From positions 1 to 54,080 of the forward strand of contig JAENYN010000033.1 of the NCBI GenBank assembly GCA_016841765.1: a stretch of DNA of 54,080 bases, read 5' to 3'. The notes beneath the pieces are model-generated. The model searched no databases. It saw only the letters and a list, made by a program, of their open reading frames with translations, and was not told the DNA's origin. Source of the stretch: Guptibacillus hwajinpoensis (GTDB lineage: Bacteria > Bacillota > Bacilli > Bacillales > Bacillaceae_O). The translations under genes and the position numbers were made by a program. Position 1 is the stretch's first letter, and each line of letters opens with the position of its first letter. Shown one piece after another: positions 6,814-14,387 of the stretch.

Positions 6814-7020
6814 TTAAAAAAATTTTCTATAATATGATCGCCGTGATCTTGAACGATTTATCTTTAGAACTGCATTCGCTTCTGTTTTCCCAATCCCAAC
6901 TTGTTCAGCAATTTGTTCGACCGACAAACCTTTTTCATAAAGGTCACGAACCATTCTTATTGTTTCACGACGGTAGTCTTCTTGTTTATTTATGACCTCG
7001 TAGGCAGTCATTCTTTTCAT
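6814..7020 (-). CDS. small helix-turn-helix protein
   Basis: 68 residues. LYEKGLSVEQIAEQVGIGKT followed by EANAVLKI is a compact helix-turn-helix of the sigma-region-4 / Trp-repressor type, ending in an Arg/Ser-rich basic tail. Probably a DNA-binding regulator or accessory factor of the element. GGGGGG ribosome site upstream of ATG, 14 bp from the next gene. Confidence 0.7.
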   Translation of the reverse strand: MKRMTAYEVINKQEDYRRETIRMVRDLYEKGLSVEQIAEQVGIGKTEANAVLKINRSRSRRSYYRKFF

Positions 7021-7038
7021 TGCAACAACCCCCCGTTA

Positions 7039-7629
7039 TTACTTAACCCAATCGGGAAGATTGCCTTTATACGCTTCTTTCTGAACGGATTCTTCAACGC
7101 CAAGACAGTCTTTTGCCAAAGTATATCCGCCACTAATTACAGGAACTTCGTTAAGTGCAGCACCATAGACCGAAGGTTGTTCGCCCATTTCAACCATTAC
7201 CGCATTAAATTCGGCATTTGCTTCGCCTACTTTGTCTTTGATCGTTCCAAGTTCCGCAAGTTTGCGAAGGAATTCGTTTCTAGCTTCGATAACTTCCTTT
7301 GTTTTTTCGTTATATTCTTTTTGAATATTTGCGACTTTCTTTTGACGTGCTTCCTTTACAAATGGAATCGTTTCAACAACAACGGACTTTCTAACCGCCT
7401 TGATCTTCGCAATCATTTCGTCAACATCTTCAATTTCCTTCGTTTTAGATTCAAGCAGAGCCTTTACTTTTTCAACGTCCTTATCGTCAACTTCGCCAAG
7501 TGCGTATGATTCAATAGAATTTTCAACAGCTTCAAGAATTTCGTTCACTTCATTTTGAAGGCTTTCTTTCCTCGCTTCCAGCTCTTGTAGTCTTTCGTTT
7601 ACCTTTGTTAGCTTTTCATCTTTAAACAT
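7039..7629 (-). CDS. coiled-coil protein of unknown function
   Basis: 196 residues. The first 140 residues are strongly helical heptad-type sequence (VNERLQELEARKESLQNEVN; EVIEARNEFLRKLAEL). The C-terminal 50 residues are non-helical with Gly/Pro and end in GNLPDWVK. Such proteins occur beside recombination or scaffold genes in phages, but no diagnostic motif is present. GGGGGCGG ribosome site before ATG. Confidence 0.7.
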   Translation of the reverse strand: MFKDEKLTKVNERLQELEARKESLQNEVNEILEAVENSIESYALGEVDDKDVEKVKALLESKTKEIEDVDEMIAKIKAVRKSVVVETIPFVKEARQKKVANIQKEYNEKTKEVIEARNEFLRKLAELGTIKDKVGEANAEFNAVMVEMGEQPSVYGAALNEVPVISGGYTLAKDCLGVEESVQKEAYKGNLPDWVK

Positions 7630-7645
7630 CGCTTACCGCCCCCTT

Positions 7646-7876
7646 TTATTGACCAATTATTTTACAGAATGCCATCGCCTCTTCTTCCGACACTCCAATG
7701 AAATCAAGAAACTTTTTTGTTTTTTCTTCGGTTAATTGGCGTTCACCTTGTTCGCAACGTGTAATGAAAGATAACGAAACGTTCAAGGCATTCGCTACTT
7801 CAACACCTTTTTTACCTTTGGTTATACGGAGTAACTTCATAGGCTGTCCGTACAATCTGAAACTCGCTTTTTCCAC
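7646..7876 (-). CDS. Cro/C1-type HTH protein
   Basis: 76 residues from GTG at 7876, chosen because GGGGGG lies six bases upstream; an in-frame start 45 bp earlier lacks a site. MKLLRITKGKKGVEVANALN followed by VSLSFITRCEQGERQLTEE is a canonical XRE helix-turn-helix, with a LDFIGVSEEEAMAFC tail. It is 17 bp from the coiled-coil gene and starts the main operon downstream of the repeat motif at 8087-8120. Likely regulator of the element. Confidence 0.8.
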   Translation of the reverse strand: MEKASFRLYGQPMKLLRITKGKKGVEVANALNVSLSFITRCEQGERQLTEEKTKKFLDFIGVSEEEAMAFCKIIGQ

Positions 7877-7913
7877 CTTGATCCCCCCATTATCGACCGT
7901 TAATATATTGACT

Positions 7914-7922
7914 TTATCCACA
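7914..7922 (+). promoter_or_regulatory. DnaA-box consensus
   Basis: TTATCCACA, a perfect match to the DnaA-box consensus TTATNCACA, lies in the 260-bp gap between the rep-like gene and the XRE gene. A single box can occur by chance; another copy of the same 9-mer is in the unrelated repeat near 16984. Confidence 0.4.
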
Positions 7923-8086
7923 AAAAAATAATGACGCCTATTGGCATCACTATTAAGTGGAAGTAAACCACATATTCAAATGCCCGTTTTAATCGTCGGG
8001 TCTAAATTGAAAGAGGTTATTGAAAAGGCACACAACCAAGAAGGACGAATGAAGAAGGGAACGGGCAACCCTTACTTCACCTTCAT

Positions 8087-8120
8087 GTTAATAATTTGAC
8101 TACACCCCTATTTGACAAGG
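8087..8120 (-). promoter_or_regulatory. 34-bp regulatory motif, copy A
   Basis: This segment and 9367-9400 agree at 28 of 34 positions, including GTTAATAATTTGACTA and TTTGACAAGG at the two ends. Read leftward it offers TTGTCA-16-AATTAT as a promoter plus two GTCAAA half-sites 16 bp apart. Copy A precedes the XRE-led operon and copy B precedes the rep-like gene. The TTGTCAA core also occurs in the iterons. Confidence 0.6.
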
Positions 8121-8137
8121 TGATAGAATAAATTTTT

Positions 8138-9304
8138 TTACAATTTCATCCCCTTAAAGTCTTCTTGAACCTCTTTCAACAATGCTAAAAACTCATTGTT
8201 ATCGGCTTCATTTTCGCCTTCTAAGCGTTCTTTTTCCTCTACAATACTTTTGCCATTAGCAACCTCTTCCACCGCCATATCGGGCAAATTATGCGTTTCA
8301 GATGCGGCGTTTTCACGCTCTTTTGCTGCCTGTTCTTCATGTTTTTTCGCTCGGTCACGTTCCCTTGCCTTGCGGTATTCTTCCGCCCAAAACAACACCG
8401 CTTGAGATTCAGACGAAGGTTCAACGCTGGACGCCGTGCCCGCCCCGTGCCCCGTGTCATTGTTTTCGCTTATATCGGTTTTATTTTCGGTGTTATTCGC
8501 AACAATATCCTTCGGGGTAAGGTTATCGCCATATTCGTTATAATCGCCGATTTTATCGGTTTTAGATTCGGATAATTTATTCGGGTTTAAATCTTTATTT
8601 ATATCATCTTTGTTGTATCTTTCTTCAACAAAGTGAGTATTACCAGAATTTAAATTGCCGCCGTTAGGCGTATTATCTTGTTCTATATTGAATTCTTCTT
8701 TATTGGATATTGTTATAACTGAATTCTTCTTAGTGTCAAGTACATTTGACAACCTATCCGATTTCGTTACAACCCCTTGTAAAGTAGACTTGACAACCTT
8801 CGAATTTTCCTCACAACCTTCAGTGATTTCTTGACGTTGTAAAGTAGAGCTGACAACCTCATTGTTTGAATTGTTAGCTTGTAAAGCTGGCTTGACAACC
8901 TCATCTGATGAATCAGCTTGTAAAGCAGAGTTGACAACCTCATCTGGAACATCACTAATAAACGTAAAGCCACTTGCAGGTAGTAGTCGGTAAAATGTCC
9001 GTGTCTTGTTTAATCCCTCACGAACAGTTACGGCTTCAAGAACCTTTTGGCCGGCTTTTGTTGTAAACTCCGTTAATGCTTTTATTCTCGCATTGATCGT
9101 TTGTCTTGAAACTCCGCATTGCTTCGCCAGTTCAGCTTGACTTGGAAATGCCATTCCGTCCTCGTCGATATATAAAGCTATTGCTGCAAGTGTTTCGTAT
9201 CCACCTTTCACCGCACTGTTAATTTGTGCAATTAAATTCGTTTCCCTAGTAAGTTTTTTGTTCACCTTATAGAATAATTCCTTTTGTTTTTTCTCGTTAC
9301 TCAT
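8138..9304 (-). CDS. replication-initiator-like HTH protein with iterons in its gene
   Basis: 388 residues from ATG at 9304 (GGGGGG eight bases upstream; the ATG six bases earlier is too close). The N-terminal domain (about 20-80) carries a winged-helix helix-turn-helix: FPSQAELAKQCGVSRQTINA and RIKALTEF. The central part repeats (D/N)EVVxxxLQ four times. The C-terminal half is low-complexity and charged. HTH_36-type replication proteins of phages and plasmids have this layout, with the origin inside their own gene as in lambda O. A terminal role as a regulator cannot be excluded. First gene after motif B. Confidence 0.7.
   Translation of the reverse strand: MSNEKKQKELFYKVNKKLTRETNLIAQINSAVKGGYETLAAIALYIDEDGMAFPSQAELAKQCGVSRQTINARIKALTEFTTKAGQKVLEAVTVREGLNKTRTFYRLLPASGFTFISDVPDEVVNSALQADSSDEVVKPALQANNSNNEVVSSTLQRQEITEGCEENSKVVKSTLQGVVTKSDRLSNVLDTKKNSVITISNKEEFNIEQDNTPNGGNLNSGNTHFVEERYNKDDINKDLNPNKLSESKTDKIGDYNEYGDNLTPKDIVANNTENKTDISENNDTGHGAGTASSVEPSSESQAVLFWAEEYRKARERDRAKKHEEQAAKERENAASETHNLPDMAVEEVANGKSIVEEKERLEGENEADNNEFLALLKEVQEDFKGMKL
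8735..8940 (+). repeat. five iteron-like direct repeats inside the rep-like gene
   Basis: Copies of a 21-bp unit, GTAAAG...TTGACAACCT, start at 8735, 8779, 8839, 8881 and 8920. The copy at 8735 matches the next at 18 of 21 positions yet lies in a different reading frame (offset 44 bp). The other spacings (60, 42, 39) keep frame. An AT-rich stretch follows on its left side (about 8560-8720). Confidence 0.75.
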
Positions 9305-9366
9305 TGTCATTTCCCCCCTTTCAATTGATTCTTGTTGAAGAACGACCCGACCTAAATCGTCCTTCG

Positions 9367-9400
9367 GTTAATAATTTGACTAAACGTACCTTTGACAAGG
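9367..9400 (-). promoter_or_regulatory. 34-bp regulatory motif, copy B
   Basis: Second copy of the motif at 8087-8120, 63 bp upstream of the rep-like start. Same leftward promoter-like TTGTCA / AATTAT arrangement and paired GTCAAA half-sites, suggesting shared control of the rep-like gene and the downstream operon. Confidence 0.6.
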
Positions 9401-9431
9401 GGTAACTCGAAAAAAAATTTACCGTAAACAA

Positions 9432-9466
9432 GGAAAATACCCGCAAGGATTCGAAACCTCACGGGT
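9432..9466 (-). terminator. terminator after the 65-residue gene
   Basis: ACCCG and CGGGT plus inner AGG and CCT form a nearly symmetrical hairpin, with minus-strand tail TATTTTCC. Confidence 0.6.
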
Positions 9467-9479
9467 AAATAAACGATCT

Positions 9480-9677
9480 TCAAACGATCTTCACATATAC
9501 AATGTCATTCATTGTCCTTTGTTTGACCGTAACTTTTCGATTTTGTTGCGTGTATTTTCGAAGAGCATTCTTCGCCGCCAGCCACCCCCTAGTCCCCCGT
9601 TGGGTAGGGTCAAATATTCCCGAACTTTTGTTGCTACATATACGAATAATTTTCGCTTTATAGCAATGCTTTATCAC
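9480..9677 (-). CDS. small hypothetical protein
   Basis: 65 residues, very basic. The C-terminal half (RKYTQQNRKVTVKQRTMNDI) looks like a short DNA- or RNA-binding fold, while the N-terminal part is unremarkable. The only start is GTG at 9677 with a weak AAAGG site. The gene is followed by a terminator-like hairpin at 9432-9466. It is divergent from the small serine recombinase gene. Treat as a possible gene. Confidence 0.4.
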   Translation of the reverse strand: MIKHCYKAKIIRICSNKSSGIFDPTQRGTRGWLAAKNALRKYTQQNRKVTVKQRTMNDIVYVKIV

Positions 9678-9684
9678 CTTTAAC

Positions 9685-9760
9685 CGTATTCATAACTTTT
9701 AAGTTTTGACACCATTTTGTAATTGCGATAAAATCAAGGCATCAAACGTATTCATAACTT
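9685..9760 (+). promoter_or_regulatory. sigma-A promoter flanked by 14-bp direct repeats
   Basis: TTGACA (9706-9711) and TAAAAT (9729-9734) with a 17-bp spacer form a near-perfect promoter for the small recombinase. CGTATTCATAACTT occurs on both sides (9685-9698 and 9747-9760), and a dyad ACTTAT/ATAAGT follows at about 9757-9772. The repeats may be recombinase or repressor binding sites. Confidence 0.75.
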
Positions 9761-9787
9761 ATATTCATAAGTAAGGAGCGAAATTTT

Positions 9788-10357
9788 ATGAAATATGGTT
9801 ACGCTAGAGTATCTACAAGAGGACAAGACTTGAAGGGGCAAATTGAAGCGTTGAAGACGGAAGGCTGCGACAAGATATTTCAAGAGAAATTCACGGGAAC
9901 AACGAAGGATAACCGCAAGGAATTCAACGCTTTGTTGGACGTCATTAATGAAGGGGATACGCTTGTTGTCACGAAACTAGATCGTTTTGCTCGTTCCTCA
10001 AAAGACGCGTTAGACGTTATCGGCAATCTATTTGAAAAGGGCGTGAAAGTTCACGTTTTGAATATGGGTATTGTTGAAGATACACCAACGGGAAGACTTA
10101 TCTTCACGATCATGTCGGCATTTGCACAATTCGAAAGGGACTTGATCGTTGAAAGAACACAAGAAGGAAAGGAAGTCGCAAAGCAACGTGAAGATTTCCG
10201 TGAAGGGCGTCCGAAGAAATTCACGAAAAAGCAAATTGAACACGCTTTGAACTTGTTGGAAGAACATTCTTATACGCAAGTTGCGGAGATTACAGGAATT
10301 TCGAAATCAACGTTAATCCGTGCAAAACAAAGAAAAAAAGCAAAGTCGAATAATTAA
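9788..10357 (+). CDS. small serine recombinase (resolvase/invertase family)
   Basis: 189 residues. The N-terminal catalytic domain begins [10 protein letters not shown] with Ser9 as nucleophile and contains [14 protein letters not shown] with its conserved Asp-Arg and Arg residues, then [16 protein letters not shown] and the long E helix. The C-terminal helix-turn-helix reads [18 protein letters not shown]. Size and layout match Tn3-type resolvases and Hin-type invertases. AAGGAGCG ribosome site. It is transcribed from a strong sigma-A-type promoter, unlike the large recombinase, and might resolve element multimers. No invertible segment was identified. Confidence 0.92.
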   Translation: MKYGYARVSTRGQDLKGQIEALKTEGCDKIFQEKFTGTTKDNRKEFNALLDVINEGDTLVVTKLDRFARSSKDALDVIGNLFEKGVKVHVLNMGIVEDTPTGRLIFTIMSAFAQFERDLIVERTQEGKEVAKQREDFREGRPKKFTKKQIEHALNLLEEHSYTQVAEITGISKSTLIRAKQRKKAKSNN

Positions 10358-10391
10358 GTCGTTCCTTAACGAAGGGAACGGCTTTATTTTT
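10357..10391 (+). terminator. terminator of the small recombinase gene
   Basis: AGTCGTTCC pairs with GGAACGGCT (one G-T pair) and is followed by TTATTTTTG. Confidence 0.85.
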
Positions 10392-10644
10392 GTCTTTGGA
10401 ATGTCCGATTGTGTAATTTGTTTTCGCTTACTGAACGCTTGATATTGTGGCGATTGTTCGGGTTTTGTTGTCGGATTTTTTCGGACTGCTTGGGACGCAT
10501 AAAAGGCGTTTTGCGGGATTTATAAAAAGAGACCATTAGTCCCGAAAAATTTCCTAAAATATTACAAATCCTTATATATTTGTCCACTTTCTATGATATC
10601 TTAGAAATAGTAAGAAAATTTGTCGAAAAAAGGGGGGTGAGATA

Positions 10645-11610
10645 GTGGCAGAGAATAGGCTGACGACCAAAGTGGATGACTTTTTCAGTAAGGAAATTAC
10701 GGATACAAAAATATATCTCATTTTCAGAAACGTTGATGACGAAACAAGCGAATACATTTATTCAACTTCATATTTTGGTTTCAGAGGTCGGGACTACACG
10801 AACTTTAAGAACGACTATGAAGAGTATCTCGTTGAATCGGTTAAAAACAAAGAACTAACCGAATATGATATAAGCGTAAGTGAAAAAGGTTCTATCGAAA
10901 CAATATCTTCGTCCGAAGTGCCTAACCTCACCAAGATCAAGGACGTTTTAACACCGCCAGAAAGTCAAACCATTACGGATGACAGAGAGTTAGATCCGGT
11001 TACAATCTGGGGTTATGCTACTGTCATGAAAAATCGCGATGAACAGGTAATGAGGACTTATCGCAAACAAGTCAACGCAAAACTCTTGAAAGAAAGTAAG
11101 GTCTTAAACTTTCGACAAGGTGAAGCTAAAATCATCAAAAGTGACGACAGACTTATTTTAGATTTCAAAGTTGACGCTATTGAATTTGATGACGAATGTT
11201 TTGTAACAAACACCTTTTATTTCAATCAGTTCTTCTCATACACAGAAGCACACGTGAGCTATGCAAATACTAATTTTGATGAGTTGAAAGAGATTGACAT
11301 AATCGAAAACTTTGATGACTTCCATTCAAGATGCGTTGAAAGTAGTACGCTTGTAAAACGTTTGGTTGCCGTTATTAAGGAAGATAGACTGACATGGTTA
11401 AAAGAAAACTTTAGTAAAGCCAAAAAAGTTGCGACGGAATATGGTCTAAAAATTGATTTTGACGGCGATAAAATCAACTATTCTAATCAGAATTGCAATA
11501 TTTCTGATGTTATCACACTTATTCGGGGTGGTTGTGTAACAGACGCTGTTGATATGGAAAGGTATATTGCTTCATCTGTTCGCAAAGTAAATGCGGCAGC
11601 GAATCAGTAA
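10645..11610 (+). CDS. kwaB: Kiwa-like KwaB protein (DUF4868)
   Basis: 321 residues from GTG with a GGGGGG ribosome site. Length and block pattern agree with KwaB/DUF4868: a mixed N-terminal domain (YLIFRNVDD), a central beta-rich domain with IIKSDDRLILDFKVDAIEFD, a helical segment with LVKRLVAVIKEDRL, and a C-terminal fold with INYSNQNCN followed by ISDVITLIRGGCVTDAVD. In Kiwa, KwaB binds DNA and acts with the membrane sensor KwaA to stop phage replication and late transcription. The next gene encodes a four-helix membrane protein, as required. Order here is B-A. Assignment is by pattern recall, without a search. Confidence 0.68.
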   Translation: MAENRLTTKVDDFFSKEITDTKIYLIFRNVDDETSEYIYSTSYFGFRGRDYTNFKNDYEEYLVESVKNKELTEYDISVSEKGSIETISSSEVPNLTKIKDVLTPPESQTITDDRELDPVTIWGYATVMKNRDEQVMRTYRKQVNAKLLKESKVLNFRQGEAKIIKSDDRLILDFKVDAIEFDDECFVTNTFYFNQFFSYTEAHVSYANTNFDELKEIDIIENFDDFHSRCVESSTLVKRLVAVIKEDRLTWLKENFSKAKKVATEYGLKIDFDGDKINYSNQNCNISDVITLIRGGCVTDAVDMERYIASSVRKVNAAANQ

Positions 11611-11625
11611 AGGGAGGGGAAGGAG

Positions 11626-12291
11626 TTGTTAAGTAAATCCAGACTTAAAGCAAATATTGTTTTACTTTTTAGTGCTTATATCCCACTTTATTTAACAATC
11701 ATTGTCCAAAACTCCTTCTCCTTATGGGATAAGCTAAATCTTGAATATGACCTTTCTTTTATTGATTTATTTAATTTCAGAAAAATAAGAAGTCATTTAA
11801 CTGAGATTTGGGCTTATCCTGAGTTTTTGATAATATCAATTTTTATTGCTTTAATTTTTTTGTTGCTTTTCTTATTGATTTTGATGTTAAGAAATACATA
11901 CAAAACAAACAGCAGCCTTAGTTTTGAAATAAAAGTAGTAAATTTGGAAGATAAGAACCATGAATACCTTACAAGTTATATAGCAGTTTACATTCTTCCC
12001 TTTATTACGTTAAATCTCACAACTTTGAGTGGATTGACGCAGTTTGTTATTCTGTTCCTATTCATTGGGTATATCTATGTGAAATATGAAATGATCTATA
12101 TTAACCCTATATTAAACATTTTCTTTCGCTTAAACACTTATGATGTTCAATACGAAATAAAGGACAATGAAAAAACGTACAGTACGATTTTGTTATCTAA
12201 AAAAGATAAAGAGAACCTACAAAAAGGCTTTTTTAGAGTAAAAGGATCAAACGGTATCCATATCGACCTCGAAAAGAAAAAAGAAGAATAG
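11626..12291 (+). CDS. kwaA: Kiwa-like KwaA membrane protein
   Basis: 221 residues with four predicted membrane helices: about 9-27, 64-88 (FLIISIFIALIFLLLFLLIL), 115-132 (IAVYILPFITLNLTTL) and 137-155. The loop HEYLTSYIAVYILPF and a C-terminal cytoplasmic domain after helix 4 fit KwaA. TTG start with GGGAGG eight bases upstream, 15 bp after kwaB, so the two are one operon. KwaA is known to sit in the inner membrane and sense phage attachment. Alone, the hydrophobicity pattern would not be diagnostic; the pairing is the main evidence. Confidence 0.63.
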   Translation: MLSKSRLKANIVLLFSAYIPLYLTIIVQNSFSLWDKLNLEYDLSFIDLFNFRKIRSHLTEIWAYPEFLIISIFIALIFLLLFLLILMLRNTYKTNSSLSFEIKVVNLEDKNHEYLTSYIAVYILPFITLNLTTLSGLTQFVILFLFIGYIYVKYEMIYINPILNIFFRLNTYDVQYEIKDNEKTYSTILLSKKDKENLQKGFFRVKGSNGIHIDLEKKKEE

Positions 12292-12337
12292 AAATATTTC
12301 ACCTACCTGGTCACTGTCCCCGAAAGGAGTTCCACGA

Positions 12338-12688
12338 ATGCCTTGCGAAACTGAATACATGCAGAATGCGTATAAACTACTCTATGAAATCGAAACTTCG
12401 TTAAAAAATAACGTCGAATCAACGCTATCCAATATCCACGGGATTCACTGGGAATACATTTTGAAAGAACGAAAAGACTTCGAAAATACTTTATACCACG
12501 ACATTGTTAGCTACTATGGAAAGTACGTCCCACTAACTCAAACCTTCACTGATACCGAACGAAAATTCCTCTATTCAATTTCTAATATTCGAAACAAAGT
12601 CGCCCATATGAAAGTTATTACCAACAATGAATATACCGACCTAAAACAAGCTCACGAAATAGTTCAATCAAAATTAGTCCTAAAATAA
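12338..12688 (+). CDS. HEPN-domain protein
   Basis: 116 residues, all-helical. It ends with the HEPN nuclease signature R-x4-H: Arg85-Asn-Lys-Val-Ala-His90 in the helix ISNIRNKVAHM. The HEPN fold underlies many RNases in toxin-antitoxin and abortive-infection systems, and Swt1-type HEPN proteins look similar. AAAGGAG lies nine bases before ATG, 46 bp after kwaA, so it may be a third gene of the Kiwa-like operon. No separate antitoxin or nucleotidyltransferase partner is visible. It could also be an independent small defence gene. Confidence 0.7.
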   Translation: MPCETEYMQNAYKLLYEIETSLKNNVESTLSNIHGIHWEYILKERKDFENTLYHDIVSYYGKYVPLTQTFTDTERKFLYSISNIRNKVAHMKVITNNEYTDLKQAHEIVQSKLVLK

Positions 12689-12718
12689 AAAAGCATTCTG
12701 CATTAAATACAGAACGCT
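12685..12718 (-). terminator. shared terminator of the HEPN and large recombinase genes
   Basis: AGCGTTCTG and CAGAATGCT pair, with the leftward tail TTTTTTATTTTA. It separates two convergent genes; the HEPN stop is just before it and the recombinase stop just after. Confidence 0.8.
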
Positions 12719-14239
12719 CTACATTCTTACGAATTCGACTTTACCATTCGAATAAACCCTAATTTCACGAAAAACCTTCCGAAGGTATTCTTGCTTTTGC
12801 TCGATCGTTAGTAATTGCGGATTCTCTTCACGAAGATATTCCTCTACGGTTTCGTTGAGTATTTCTTCATTAATCTCTTCATCCTGCTTACTTCCAAGTA
12901 ATTCTGTAATTTCTTCTCTCGACTTTTTTAGATGTTCTTCCCTTTCCTTCAATTTCATCAGTTGATTCCGTATATCTTCTTCGTCAACAACATCCGCATT
13001 ATTTACTAAAAAGGTAATAAGACGTTTGCGTGAGGATTTTATTCGTTCAAGTTCGTCTTCAACTCTTTCAAGTTCGCTTTGTTCGAAAGATACAGCATCT
13101 TCTTCCTCTTTTGTGGCAGCTACTTCAGCAACCGCTTGCCCTCGTGTCGTCATAAGTTTGACAAAGTTATCCCAAACAAAATTATCGAGTTCTTCGCATT
13201 TTATACGATTTCCACAGCCACGATTCTTAGCACCTGCCGTATTTTTTATGTCTGAGTATTCAAAAATATACTTTCCCCAATTCTTAGTTCGGCGTCCTGG
13301 CATCGTATTTCCACAATCTCCGCACCGTATCAGACCACTTAAGAGGTATTTATTCTTGGAGTGACCTGCCCAACGGCGTCGGGATTCTTTCAAAAATTTT
13401 TGCGCAAGGTCAAAGGTTTTCTTTTCGATAATGACTGGGACTTCGACAGGTACCCACTCTTCACGAGGTCTGTGAACCATAGGAACTCTTTCATCTTTTC
13501 CCTTATACTTGTTAGCCAACATACCTTCTGTCTTCCATTTATTATGATAAAAGACACCTGTATAAGTCTCATTCATAAGGATTTGACGAACTACCTGCCT
13601 ATGCCAAACACCTTTACCCTTCTTTGTAGGAATACCTTTATCCATTAAATAATGGGCGATACCGTTTATCCCTTTGACCCGCCCCATAGGATTAGTAAAC
13701 AAATCGAAAATCAAACGTACTATTTTCGCTTCAGGCTCGTAAATTTCTAATTCTTCCTTTTCCTTGTTGAACTTATAACCGTATACTTTCACGTCTTTTA
13801 CGACCTTTCCTTGTTTAGCTTTTTCTAGTCGCCCTCGTGACATTCGCTCATTTATTTTCGCTTTTTCGAATTCAGCGATAGCCCCACGCATTTGATAAAA
13901 CAACATACCTTCTGGGGTCTTCTTATAATCCCCGTTTACGAAAATAAGTTCCGCTTTCTTTTCAATTTCTTCCGATAGAATAAGTTGGTTCATTAATTTA
14001 CGGGAAAGACGGTCGGGGTCATAAACGATCACTTTCTCGACTAATCCTTCACGTATATCATTGCGAAGGTTGGTTAATGCTGGACGTTCTATGAATTCGC
14101 CAGAATATCCATCATCAACGTATTCCATAACATCGGCACTACTTCCTGCCTTTTCACGGCATTGACGTATTTGGTCTTTCAGGGAATAACCGGATTTCGC
14201 TTGTTCTTCTGTCGACACCCTTGCGTATAGTGCTATCAT
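12719..14239 (-). CDS. spoIVCA: large serine recombinase of the skin element
   Basis: 506 residues, close to the 500 of B. subtilis SpoIVCA. Catalytic domain: [10 protein letters not shown] with Ser9, DPDRLSRKLMNQL and GAIAEFEKAKINERMSRGRL. Recombinase domain: YGYKFNKE and VWHRQVVRQILMNETYTG, both strongly SpoIVCA-like. Zinc ribbon: CGDCGNTM with a later GCGN. Coiled coil: about 395-470, used for synapsis. Such enzymes join attB to attP and need a directionality factor to excise. In B. subtilis the gene is sporulation-controlled (sigma-E); no clear sigma-E promoter was identified here. It lies just inside the right end of the element. ATG at 14239 is 13 bases from GGAG. Confidence 0.96.
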   Translation of the reverse strand: MIALYARVSTEEQAKSGYSLKDQIRQCREKAGSSADVMEYVDDGYSGEFIERPALTNLRNDIREGLVEKVIVYDPDRLSRKLMNQLILSEEIEKKAELIFVNGDYKKTPEGMLFYQMRGAIAEFEKAKINERMSRGRLEKAKQGKVVKDVKVYGYKFNKEKEELEIYEPEAKIVRLIFDLFTNPMGRVKGINGIAHYLMDKGIPTKKGKGVWHRQVVRQILMNETYTGVFYHNKWKTEGMLANKYKGKDERVPMVHRPREEWVPVEVPVIIEKKTFDLAQKFLKESRRRWAGHSKNKYLLSGLIRCGDCGNTMPGRRTKNWGKYIFEYSDIKNTAGAKNRGCGNRIKCEELDNFVWDNFVKLMTTRGQAVAEVAATKEEEDAVSFEQSELERVEDELERIKSSRKRLITFLVNNADVVDEEDIRNQLMKLKEREEHLKKSREEITELLGSKQDEEINEEILNETVEEYLREENPQLLTIEQKQEYLRKVFREIRVYSNGKVEFVRM

Positions 14240-14387
14240 TGTGCATTAGTTTCTCCTTTCGAATCAAATCTTTAATATCGTGATAGCAGTCAATTAAGGT
14301 TTGGTCGGTTACGTTGTCTTCGATTATGACAGGGTACAATTTACTTGCCGAAATATATCCCTTTTTACCGTTACCGTTTTTGTTCAT
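14154..14387 (-). CDS. small basic protein overlapping the recombinase gene
   Basis: 77 residues, starting [20 protein letters not shown] and ending in a basic stretch. ATG is preceded by GGGGGG in good position. Its last 86 nt overlap the start of the recombinase gene in another frame. Position between the attachment site and the recombinase, small size and coupled expression fit a recombination accessory or directionality factor, which is inference only. The overlapped C-terminal part could be non-functional. Confidence 0.5.
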   Translation of the reverse strand: MNKNGNGKKGYISASKLYPVIIEDNVTDQTLIDCYHDIKDLIRKEKLMHNDSTIRKGVDRRTSEIRLFPERPNTSMP

